NCBI RefSeq assembly: GCF_032854445.1
Contig: NC_088300.1
Coordinates: forward strand, 69,230,984 to 69,294,983
DNA: 64,000 nt
Direction of reading: 5' to 3'
From: Liolophura sinensis
Taxonomy: Eukaryota > Mollusca > Polyplacophora > Chitonida > Chitonidae
Part shown: piece after piece, positions 1 to 13,000 of the stretch
How positions within the stretch are numbered: position 1 is the first letter of the stretch
How the letters are laid out: every line of letters starts with the position of its first letter
Made by a program: the position numbers and the translations under genes
Notes under the pieces: generated by a model
Told to the model about the DNA's origin: nothing
Databases searched by the model: none
What the model saw: only the letters and a program-made list of their open reading frames with translations

Positions 1-292
1 TTAATAATCCACATGTTTATGTGGTGAAAATAGAACAGTGCCATCTAGATATATTCCTATAACATACATTACATTTCTTTTCATGCCAGTTTTTCTAGTG
101 GGAATAAGGCAATGTTCCATACCTTTAGTTCCTTTATTTCATTGTTGTTTTACCACATACTTAAAAACTTTCCCAATATACTATAGATATGCACACTTTA
201 TTAGTGGAGGACAAATGGCAACCCACACTTCGTGTCTCACAGAGAAAGGCAAGCACCTTTGAGCACTAGACCAGGGCTAACTCCCTGCATAC

Positions 293-1040
293 CTTCAAGC
301 TGTTTCTTCTTCTTCACCTCCTCTGGTTCATCAGTCTTGATGGTAGCGGTGGCCTCGCATGGATCACTACGCCCATAGAAGTTTTCTGCCATCACACGGA
401 ACTCGTACTCCTTAGAGGGAGATAACCCTGTGATGTTGTGGTACGCAAACCTGAGCAATCACCCAAAAAAGCGTACTATTAAGCTCAGACTTCTTACAGA
501 AAACTTATTTAGAATACATAATGTTCATATTGTTGTAATGTTAAACACAGAGGGTCTTGACATCAAAGTTACATTGTTACACACTCACTGGTGGTGTGGT
601 GTGGTAAGCTGAAGCGTCTTGGATTGGTTTCACAGAATAGTTACTTGAAGTACCAATATGGATGAAGTTATGTTTGAAAAAAAAGAGAATTTCTGTTACA
701 CAGTTGCTACTAAGTAACACATAAACAAAGTGTTAACAGAAAATCATTTTCATGTGAATAAGGACGACTGACAGGTTTCATATGCTTAAAAATAGGACAA
801 TTAATGTTGCACAAACGATTCACCAAACCAGCCACCATTTTCATGAGCTTTTGAGTTTCAGTGGTAAACTGTACCTGGTAGAAGCAACCCTTGTCCAGTT
901 GTTGGAGGGAGGCTCTCTCTTCTCCACCACATATGCTGTAATAAAGCTGCCTCCATCATTCAGCGGGGGCTTCCAGGAGAGAACCACAGAGTCATCACGA
1001 ATGTTCTCCACCACGGGGAAGCGTGGAGCATCAGGGCGAT
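293..1040 (-). CDS. unc-22: Twitchin Fn3 domain 15 (last before the kinase); exons 875-1040 and 293-450
   Basis: The first exon gives RPDAPRFPVVENIRDDSVVL and then LSWKPPLNDGGS. The second gives NITGLSPSKEYEFRVMAEN and ends in EEVKKKKQLEG. The conserved W, the DGG loop and the Y-x-FRV-x-A-x-N strand are classic for Fn3. The basic tail is the start of the linker into the kinase, as in nematode twitchin. The donor at 291-292 leaves a phase-1 codon for an exon outside the window. Nothing exon-like was seen in 1-290. Confidence 0.93.
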
Positions 1041-4000
1041 CTGCAAGACAAATTATTAGTCAATGCTGATTTAAAACACATCTATGTTTTCATTTTTCTA
1101 TGTGCTGTGGGCCTAGTTGGCTCAGGTGGTAATCAAATAACTAAAATCGGACTTCTCATTGCAAAACTATATAAGGGTGTGGTATGAGAGTACAGTTCTG
1201 CATGAACAAAATCCTGTAAGCAGGCAATACTTTCTGATTATCATTATCATGGGGTGAGATGTAGTTAGGTTTACCTGCAGACTATAAGAGAGCACAGTTC
1301 AGACCTGGAGATGCCTTACCATTAATCTGAAGCTTTAAGATGGCAGAGTCTGTTCCCAGATCATTCTCAAGCTGTAGTCTGTACGGTCCGTCATCCTCTT
1401 TGGTGGCTCCTTTTATACTGAGCATGGCATGACGCTCTGTGACTTCCTGTGTAAAGCGAGATCCTCTCAGAGGTTCTCCATCCCTAATCCAGCTCACAGT
1501 TGGCTTAGGGTTACCCGTGAATGGGATCTTCAGGAACACAGTCTCACCCTTCTCAAATGTGCACACATCTTGGAAGCGGGGTGGTACATGGATCTTTGGT
1601 GCAGCTAAAGGAAGAGTAAAAGTGTGGACAATAGCTGGTGTTTTATCTCGCACTAAAATACACTAGAGGCATTCCTTAGTTACACTTTTGTTAGAAACAT
1701 GGTCCATGGGTTTTGGCATGGGTCTTTTAAGAAAACAAATTACATGAGACCACAAACTAAATCAAGAGAAGTAAACAACCAAATATAAGTATCTCAGGAA
1801 TAGTCAGTAGACTGCTCACATGACAAAATGGGTCTACATGTGTGGATCAATGCAGATTTTGATTTGAGCATATTTTACATGTTGATTAGAAATGAATCAG
1901 GCTGATTTGTTAAAATATTTGAATACATGTATGTCTTCGCCATGCAAAATTCAGTATCTTCTCTAAAAACTCTACACATATTTCTTACATCAAGTACAGT
2001 TTTTATAATTATTGTCATTTATTGTGCCAAATTATTATAACTTTATCCCTGACATAAAACCAAGACGTACAGCAAGTTTACGATTCCAACAGTACTAGGA
2101 GTCCCTCATCACTGAGTAGATTACTTTACATGTATACTCTGCACTAAGAGAATATAAGCAGATATGACTTACAACAGTGACAGATGTGAACTTACATCTG
2201 ATCTCCAGTGATCCCCTGCTGCTTCTTGAGCCTCCTCTGTTGGATGCCTTACACACGTACTCATCAGCATCCTCTCCGTACACGTCGTGCACTATCAGCA
2301 CCTGTTTGTCCCCCTCCGTGAAGATTTCATACTTAGGGCCGTCATACAGCTCGCGCATGCCCTTAAACCTGGTGTAAAGAGTAAACCATCATAAAGGCCA
2401 ATTACTATTACAGTAACACAATAATGAAATGTACAAAAAGAAAGCTTCTACCATAAAACACCTATGGAATATGACCCAAAATTTCCCCCCAACAAAAACA
2501 CATTTTTAAAGGCGATAAATGTCATCAAATATTACTTTTTTATGCTGAAACTTACATTTTTCCAGTAGGACATCATCCTACATTCCTAACAAACCTCAAA
2601 ACAACTTACTGATGTCAATAGAGCTCTTGAAATTAAGAAAAATGAGCAACTTAAAGTCATTTGGGGTCATTTAATACCACATTACAGACCCACTTTATTC
2701 AGCCACTCACCACTGAATCTCTGGCTTGGGTGTTCCATTCACCTGGCATTCAAATCTGGCAGTTTTACCCTCTACAGCCTGGATCTTTCTGACACCAGAC
2801 TCAAACTCTGGTACAGTGGAAGCTGGAAGTTATGACAGACAATTGTTAGATGTGAGTTAAAATATATTATTGGGCAAAATTGTAGTCTATATAACTTTCT
2901 TGTCATGATTCACTAACAAAATTAATCACAGTTAATGGAGAAAGACATATGACAAAAAAAGTACACATCTGCACAATAATACTCAACTGTCAGACTTTCC
3001 ATTAGATATCCAATAACAGCGTTTAAACAATATACTCTGAAATACACGTATAATGAAGAAATCTATACACATATCACAGAAATATTCTCAAAAGACTCAC
3101 CATTGGGATCTTTGACCTTGACTGAGTTGGAAGCTGATGACGGTTTGCTCATACCAGCCTCATTCTCGGCAAACACCCTGAACTCGTATTTGCGGTCTTC
3201 AATCAAGCTAGGAATATTAAATATGTTGGTGATGCATGGTTGCTGGTTGACTCTGGTCCAGTTCTCTGTACCATGTTCTCGCTTGTCAATCCAGTAACCC
3301 TTGATTTTACCACCACCATCAGATTTGGGCTTCTCCCAGTTCAAACTCACAAAGTCTCCACCGACCTCTGTAACTTCTGGGGTGCCTGGGGCATCCGGAG
3401 GATCTGTCAAGCAAAGATCATGCATGTCAATTTATAGTTAAGAAACTTTGAAGAGTAACACAAAACAGAAGATTAAAAAAATCAGAGATATATTACTTTG
3501 GCTTTAGTGTAACAGGATTCCCACTGATGAAAGGAAGTTTTTTTCCTGCATTTGCAAGGATGATTAAGTGTACGTAAAAACCTTTACAAGGAGACTAATG
3601 GATGCTATATTATTAGCTAATTCATTTCTACATTTCAAACATTATGTAATTTTTCACATTGAGAAAATTTTAAAAACATTTTAAATTTCAACAAAATACT
3701 TTCCATGATTTCAAGCATCGCTGACATTTATGGTAACCCCAGTGCAAGCATTTAATGTAATGATTTATTTTCTTTTTTCTGTTTTTTCACATGAACTTTT
3801 GTCAATCCCTGAATTCTCTGTTACACTTCTACACTCCTTACCAAACTGCATCTTTGCCACAATGGGGTTTTTGGCCTCCAGGTACTCGCTGTTTCCATTC
3901 TCATTGACAGCAGCTACTCTGAACAGGTACTGACTGTCTTCATACAGTCCTTGCACATCACAGTTATTGTCCTACACAACACAGAGAAATCCATCAATAG

Positions 4001-7000
4001 TTACACAACACTGCATCACACCTTCATGGAGGGCAGTCAAATTAGTCATCAGCAAGTAGAACTCGTGCAACATAAAGCTCTTGGATACTACAAGTGCACA
4101 TAAACATGTGAAACTTTAACTTTACGCAATGGAGTTTTAATAATACTAAGTGTTGATAAAGAACTGACTTTGCATTTCACCAGGTGATATTCAATGCATA
4201 CATAAGGAAGAACTGTCACCAAATATTTAGCATTCTTTTATACATATTCAACCTTAAACTATTAATGCCATATTCAAGAATTTTTCCCTTAATGTAAGGA
4301 GGCAGCCAGGTTTATGGGTGTAAGATACAGGAATCCCTAGATAAAATCACTTCCTTTTGGCAGATACCTGACAAACATTCTGCAGTAAAGATGATGCCGA
4401 TCCAATGAGGCCTTGACTCACGTCTGCTAACTCTATTGGCCAGGAAATGTTAGTTTGTGGCAAGAAATGCCCTTTAACTACCTGACCAAGCCACAGCCCT
4501 GAATTTCAAAATAAAACTGAGCTCCTCTGAAGACTTACTCTGCACTGTGATGACACAGTTGTCCAATAGGGTTTAGTTATGTCCTTCCTCTCCACAATGT
4601 AATGAGTAACCCTGGCACCACCGTCATCTTTGGGTGGTTTCCACTGGAGTTTGCACGAGTTTTTGGTAATATCGGAAACATTAAGAGGGCCTTGAGGTGT
4701 GTCAGGGGGACCTGCAAAGGAAACATACAAACTTGTAATGCTAAGATTATCTGATTATAACAGCAGGATGCTTCATGCTCTACAAAGTGGTCAAATAATT
4801 TGTCTCAAAATATACAGCTCAACAATACAAAAGTTGTCTGACAAACAATATGTACAAGCAACTGTTAAAGTTGACAAGATCCAGTTCTCTTGTTCATTTT
4901 ATGAATGTTAAATCTACACTAAACTTGCAACAGAAATAGAACAGTGAGTCAAACAGAACAAATGAAATCTCAATGAAGAGAGGCAAGACGTATAGATGAT
5001 TGAATGATTAGCAGTATAATTCACAATAAATACCCTTGTGAAACAATCAGTCTTAAAATATACAGCATAGGAATAAAACAGTTGTCCTGATAAGCAATAT
5101 GTAAAAACACTTGTTTAAGATGACAAGATACAGTCTACTGTTTTATAATATAAGCGTAGTCTATCCCAATACTGAGACAGGATTTGAACACTGAACTAAA
5201 CATAATGACAAAAGGCACAAAGTGGAGATGATTGGAGTTCATGTGGATATGTCTAGTTGTACTTACTGACAACCTTAAGCTGGAATGGTGCAGAGACAGA
5301 CCCACTGGCATTGCTCACTTCTATCTCGTACCTACCAGTGTCGTCACGCTCTGCTTCTGTAAACACAAATATCAACGGTGTATGATAAGCAGATAAATAC
5401 TTTATCATTTTAAGTCATAGTGAAACATGGCAGAATACAACAGAACAAACATTCTGGAAGTTTAATTCAATGACTTGGTAAACCTCATATCAATAAAGAA
5501 GTTGATATCCATAATTATTTGCGCTGGTACCTTTTTATCGACCACTCAACTTTAGAATGCCATTAAAAAATTGACTGAAAACCAGGAAATCCAAGATGGC
5601 TGACAGTCCCACTGGATTACTTAGATCAAATGATGAATGTAATTCTTAACAGTCCTTTCACTCACATCAAGCCAAAGTGTAAATTTAGCCTTGACTGGTT
5701 GAAAGCTGTTACAGTTGACAAAATCAGGTGTGACAGATAGACATGTGGAAGGATGGATTCTCACAAAGAGAATTCCCATGACATTTAAAAAAAAATCAGA
5801 ATATGCAAAATCAGATCATGGGAACACTCAAAGAGATATCTTCATTTAGACAATAAGAATGGCATTCAGTAAGTCTTTAAGATATTTCTACAGCTTACCT
5901 CTAGGATTAGGGTGGACAGTTTTTAAAACCGTAAAACAATAGATAGATGGCAGTGAGATTCCTCCAATACTCACCTTTAATATTGAGGACAACAAAATCA
6001 TCAAAGGGTGAGAACTTGAGGCGATCGTCTCCTTCAATTTCCCGGCCATTCTTTTTCAGTTTGAACTCAAATGGTCCAGTGCCACTGACAGGCAGTTTGA
6101 GCTTGAACTGTTCTCCTGAGATGATCTTCTGATCCCTGAGCTCCTTGTCTAGATACGGTAGACCTGTACACAAAACACAGCCATCTCAATGCTACATGTA
6201 TATACATTTATCATCAAATGCAACATTCACTGGACAGCAATAGTCAGGTAGGGGACGTGTATATTCCTGTATCCTACAGCTGATAACATGAGTCTGCTGC
6301 CTACATTTAGGTTATCTCCCATTGTTCAGCTGTTGACACAATGATAAATTGAACTGCCTGTGCACTGGCCTTCTGCACTGAATTAACGGGCTGACGTCTC
6401 GCCCAATATGAGGGTTACTGACATCATACATTTCTCTATCCTGTCACTGAGTAACCATGTAACTAATAGTACACCACAAAGAATTAAGAGAGAAGTCCTG
6501 TCCACCAAGTATTAAAGATGTGAACCTCCTGGCTGCTCCTTCAGTTGCCCAAAAAGTCTTTCAAAAAAAAAAACATCCTTTACTTTCTATTAATGGATAT
6601 TTACAGGTCATGGGTAGGGATCAATGCTGATGGTTAGGGTGTATCTGATCTTACCTAGAACATTTAGGTTAGCTGAGCAGGAGAGGCGCCCCAGAGGGTT
6701 GGTCAGCTCACAGGTGATGTCAGCTGAGTCATTCTCGTAGACATCCTTCACCAACAGGGTGCACACGTCACCCTCCTGTTTGGCCTGGATCCTGTTAGCA
6801 CTGCCAACCTCTAGACCATTCTTGTACCTAGACAAAAAAACAAATGATGCCACTGTACTTTTTAACTATAAAACAAACATTATTCCTATAAAAGAGGAAA
6901 TGTCCAATAAAAGAAATGTATGAGCACTTAACTGGTTTATCCATAACTGACAAATATCATTAAACATAGAACAGGCAAAGATTTAAACTTGGACTTGCCA

Positions 7001-10000
7001 GAACGAGTGACCAACACATGCCAAAATTCATACATTTATGTTTGTTAATGCTCAAACTCTGCAAAATGGCTGAAAACCCCCAAATTATAGCGTTAGTGTC
7101 AGCTATGCATTACTAAACCTCTTCTTATGTTCTTATTTACTTGACTGAAGGTCTCTAAGCCTTCTTAAGGTGACTGGTTTTTGTTCATTTTTGTGCTGTC
7201 TGACAGCACAATGATATTTTATTGAAATTTTCTCTCAAATTCCAAATACCCATTGGTAACCAAATTTGGGACCTGTATCTGAGGACTACACAAGAACAGT
7301 TCCTGGAAGTGCTGGGCTTACCATTTCACAGTAGGTTCAGGTTTTCCATAGACCTGAGCTGTGAACAGGGCCTGCCCACCAATAGGGGCCAACACTTTGG
7401 AGATCTTCTTGATGAAATCTGGAGGAGCTCCACCTATGTAACAACAGCAAAATTTGTTTTCCACATCAACATCAAAGCAAACAGAATTATTAACTGAACT
7501 CATAACAAAAGAGCTAAAAGCAAAGAAAACTCTGAAACGAATTTTCAAGGTGTTTATTGATGGTATTTATGATAGTTTAAAAAATTGTCAATCCTTGTGG
7601 TTGTTGAAACAATCCAGTTTCGTTTCCAGTATAACTGATTTGAGAGTTTTCTTTTAAGAAAAACAGCAGTCAGTATAAAATATCACAGAAAATGTAGCAA
7701 AAGCAACCATTACGGTCAATATAGCAAATTTATTGAGCATGTTTATGCATGCTCTATAAGTTATCAGAAGCTTTTTGTCCTTTCAACAGAGTACATACAT
7801 GTATATTCTTTCCACAGTTCAATTATATTAATTCAGGACGGATAAAGCGTACAACACGTAACCCTGAAAAGTTTACTCACTGATCCTCTCTTTGACTTTG
7901 ATTGCAGCTGACCCATTACTGGGTTCTCCCTGTCCCGCAGCATTGATAGCAGCCACCCGGAACTCCAGCTCAGCCCCCTCAGGGAGGTGAGCCACATTGT
8001 AGGACGTGTCCAGGATGGGGTAATCGTTCACACGCCGCCACTCATCAGTGCCTTTGTTACGCATCTCAATGTTATAGCCTTCAAGTACATCAATCACATC
8101 AGCTAGAATTTCTCAAAACATCTTGCAAGTAGTGAAAATGATAATATAATATACCAGCTGTAGTATTCAACTAAAATCAAATGGCATGTCCACATGTTAT
8201 GCACGTAGGTATTACAAATTAAAAAGTGTGACTAGGATTTGGACGTGCTCAAAACAACTTTCAAGTCACATAAATTATGATATTACATAAACTTGATCAT
8301 GCTCACATCTATATTCATAGTAATGTCATATTTTTATTTTTTGTTTTCCTTTGCCATAGTAAGAGATCTATAGTGAGTAATGTTAAAAGTTGCATCAAGT
8401 TGTACCTGTAATTTTGCTGCCACCATCAGATCGGGGTTTCTCCCATCTCAGATCTACGTAAGTCTTGCCAACATTTGTAGCTTCTGGCATACCAGGTGCT
8501 CCAGGCTTACCTTAAAGGTGTACAAATGTACAATTAGTTTTAGTTTCTGCTTTCACAATGATCTAAAATGCATCGGCGAAAAAATCTAGAATCAAATTAT
8601 CATGTATGAATAGTACATGTATACAATTTTAAACATAAGAATCAATGTTAAAATGTGTTTGAAGACTCATGAGTTAATCTAAAGTCAGTTGAATTGCTAA
8701 TATCTGCTGATATCAAACAAATATTTTACTGCAAAATCACATGGGGGGAAAAAAGAACTGAGAGTTGTTGGTGAAAGTGGCCATCTAGTGCAAGCAGAAA
8801 ACCTTGTAAGGAATATTTGATCATTGTTTAATGCTATAGTAAAACAATTTTCTCTTAGTATATGATAGTGGTCTGTTTTATAGGTAGAGGAAACTGGAGT
8901 ACCATGGGTAATTAAACGCAGCAGAATCTACAAATTCCTTGTTCTAAAATGTGTTTGTGACTTACTGAATTTAGGTTTGGGTGCAACAGATCCTGAGGTG
9001 TCACTGGGCTCACTCAGACCCACGGCATTCTTGGCTCTTACCCTGAACTCATAGTCACCAGGCTTCAAACCAGACACTGTCAATAGATTCAAGTAAATGT
9101 CAGTGCTTCTAGCTGTCAATCAAGCAGTCAGTTATACAGTGTACTGCCACATTTTTACAGCAGTAAACATGTCTTTAATATGTACATAAATAATACGATA
9201 CATCACTTTTAATAGCAAGGTTGTCAGCTAAACTGGTTACCATAAACTACAAAACATTCAGATATGAGGTCAAAAATTAGCTGAAAAATGTAAATGTCAC
9301 ATGGACTGTTGATTTCAGTTCAGACCAGCCTTACAAAAACGTAGATTCTGACCTTTGTACATGTTATCTTTGACGGGGAAATCTGTGACAGGTTTCCACT
9401 TGCGTCCATCTGCCTCTTTCATCTCTACAATGTACCCTTGTACCTTCTTCCCACCATCACTCTTAGGCCTGGTCCAGGAGAGAGTGACAGCATCCGCATC
9501 AATATCAATGACATCTGGGGTACCGGGAGGATCAGGGACGGCTGAAGACATAGGAGTAGGGACAGAGGCATAACATCACTTCGACCACTGAATTACATGG
9601 TGACATAAGATATATTTATTCATTTATTTATTGGTGTTTTATGTCATACTCAAGAATATTTCCCTTATATGACGACGGCCAGCATTATGGTGGGAGGAAA
9701 CCGAGCAGAGCTTGGTTTAAACCCACGACCATCCGCAGGTTGCGCCCAGACCTTCCCACTAACGGCCAGAGACATACGATATACTTCTGAATGATAAAAT
9801 ACATACATCATATGGGGTATAGTATATAGGCACAGTAAATATAACAATAGAAAATATAACAAAGATTAGGGATACACTGTTGTTTTAATGTTTTACTTGC
9901 ATCACTTGGACAAAAATAAAAGAAAGACTATTTTGTAAAAGTTACCAAAATAATATTTGCCCTCATGCAATTTTGTATGCAGACTGATGAAACTCATGCA

Positions 10001-13000
10001 TTACAAGAGAACAAAGGTCAATTAAACTTGGACTCCAGTTGATTGGGAAAAGGTACCTCATTCTATCATAAAACTACAACTTTTATCATTAAGTCATAGG
10101 AAAAATAATCAAAATTTTCTACTGGTTGTTGAGGTGTAACACAGTCATGTCATGCTGGATAAACTCGGCTTAAATTACATTATGCCTTTAATGTCGAAAC
10201 ACTTTGTAATGAAGTTTTATTGCACATGACAACAGACACTCACAGAATGGGCTCTTGGCGATCATGGATTCCCTGGCCTCCAGAGGCTCACCGACTCCAT
10301 GTTTGTTCTCAGCACGCACACGGAACTTGTATTCCTTGCCCTCAGTCAGTCCCAGAACCTCATAGTTTGTGCCACGTACAAACTTACTGACACTGCTCCA
10401 GTTTCCTGTACGAGGATCCTGCTTCTCAACGATGTAGTTGGTGATGGGCGAACCACCATCCTCCTGTAAACCACAATTACATGAACAGATACACACATGT
10501 ATCATGCTTCACTTTGCATTAATGATAGCAAAGTCAGTACATTTAAATAGAACCCACTATCTTTTGGTGCCTGAATGTGATCTTTTTTCTGTGATATGCT
10601 CAGCTTGATGTGTGGCCAGATATTTCGCAAACTGACTGCATGTATCTGCATCAAAACAATCAGCCATATTTAACTGTCTATTCTACAGTGATGAACTCTA
10701 GGTATTAAGTTCTCTGTAACAACGTTGACATTGAAGCATCAAAACCCTTTTCATTGTACTTTCCGTATTAGTACATGAACATACATACATGTATATCGAG
10801 TCTGTATACAGGGTTAAAATGAAAACATAGCCTCAAAAACGCACGTTCCGGTCACCCACATTGCATCACCTGTCACGTGTTATGAGTAGAGAGCGTGCTG
10901 CACCTGTGTGACACGCGTCAATCAAGTGTGTTTTGGAAAAATTCTCTGGCTCTAGTGTCAGAGAAACCCTTCCGCCAGACAGCCGCCAGTTTTGCTGAAT
11001 CAAGATCCTTTTCTCTGCGTCGGACAAGGAATTGATGACCTTTTCAAGTAATCAAGGTAGAACATCATTTTGAAATGTCCAGAACATGCGTTTTTGACTC
11101 TATTTTGATTTTGGTCCCATGAAGGGAAATCTGAAAGGATTAAATTGAAATTTGGTCTGTATACTTAGGACATAATGGCTTTTGAGTGTCTAAATTTTTA
11201 GAAGCTGACGTAAGAGGGTTTCAGAAATATTGAGTGTCAAAGTACGGCCCATTTTTTTATGCCCACTCGATGTACACATAAAAGCATTTGATGCATTTGC
11301 ATTACTACACCTGCTTCACATCAAATACATATATATGGACATGGATAAGACAGAGAAACAGTTGAGTCAATGTTTACCCTTGGAGGTTTCCAGGTAAGGG
11401 TACAGCCTTCTGGTGAGACATCGGTGATCTCCAGGGGGCCTTCAGGTGGGCTGGGTGCATCTGTAACACAGACAGGACAAATATGCAACACCCTGGATAC
11501 AAGATGAGTAAAAATGTGCAGTGAAACAAATTCAGAAAGTCTGCACTCTTAAGGGCAATTATTAAATTCAATAACTTTTTCAGCAAAGATCTAGTTGCAT
11601 ACCTACAACTTGTTGTGTGTTAAAATCCCATTTGTGGTACGAAAAGAAAATCAAACAATATTACCAATTTTCAATTTCCAAAACATACACATTAATATAC
11701 TGATATTTCCTTTTTGATTGGTGTTTCATTTATAGATGGAAGAAACTGAGGCAGAAAATCAACAACTTAAAGTGGCAGCCAATTCTCGCAGCATTCACAT
11801 GTGTGACTGATTACCAAGTACTCACCAACAACTGTGACATGGACAATGGCTGTGTCAGAGCCCTTCTCATTGGTGAGGGTCACAGTGTACTTCCCAGCAT
11901 CAGAACGCTCAGCTTTTTTGTTTTTAAACACAATCTGATCAGGTGATGATTCAAATTTAATCCTGTCACCTTCTGGTATGTTCACTCCATCCTAAAACAG
12001 TAAATGTATGGATAACGTGTAGGTTGTTTCACTGGAGCAATTTCTAAATCTTAAAAATTATTATTACTGGAAGATTATTGACCTATTGCAAATGATCAAT
12101 GGAACAAAACTGATGATGAGCCTGAAACAGTTTGTTGCGAGCTTTTGGTTGTAGACAGAGTAAAAGACAGGCAGACATTAGTATGCCAAATGTATTTTAT
12201 CCTTATTTATAAAAGTAATGGGATGTAATGGATAAATACAAATGACAATTGTTTTAAAGGAAAGGAATGTCTAGAGGGTAAATATAAAAGTCGATTTTTA
12301 AATGGAATGAATATGTAAAGAATAAATGTACATAATGGAAAAATAGAAACGTGACAATCAACTCACCCTTGACCATGAGCTGGTTGGGATTGGATAGCCT
12401 TTGAAAGGAATAGGTATTTTAAATTCTTTTCCAGCAACTGCTATGATATCTTTTCCAGAGAAGTCCAGACCAATCTTTGGAGCCACTGAAAATAGATAAC
12501 AGAACATGAATTAACATTAAGTTATGCGGACCAATATATAACAAACATCCTGACTTATTTATTTATTCGATTAGCACTCAAGAATTATTCAGGTTTATGG
12601 GTGGAGGAGACCAGAGTGCCCATGGTAAACCACTGACTTTTCACAGGTACCCGACAGATCTTCCGACTTTAAGCTGCATGGATTCGAACACTCATTGGTT
12701 AAAGCTATTAAAGTTGATTTTAAGCGTTTAATCGCTAGAGTAATGCTCATGCACTATACTGAGCCAGTGATGGCCTTATAACAACTGTTAGAGTACATGT
12801 GCAATGTTATGTTCTCCTTGTTATACCCCATCTGTCTGGCCATCCTCCTGACATGAATAACGTGTTGATCTCACCTGGTGGGGGCCCTGCTTTGATAGCT
12901 TCGGATGTCTCGCAGAATTCCCCAGGGCCAGCAGCATTAACAGCAGCCACTCGGAACTCATACTCCTTCCCATTGGTCAGGCCACGCACCTGGTACTCTG

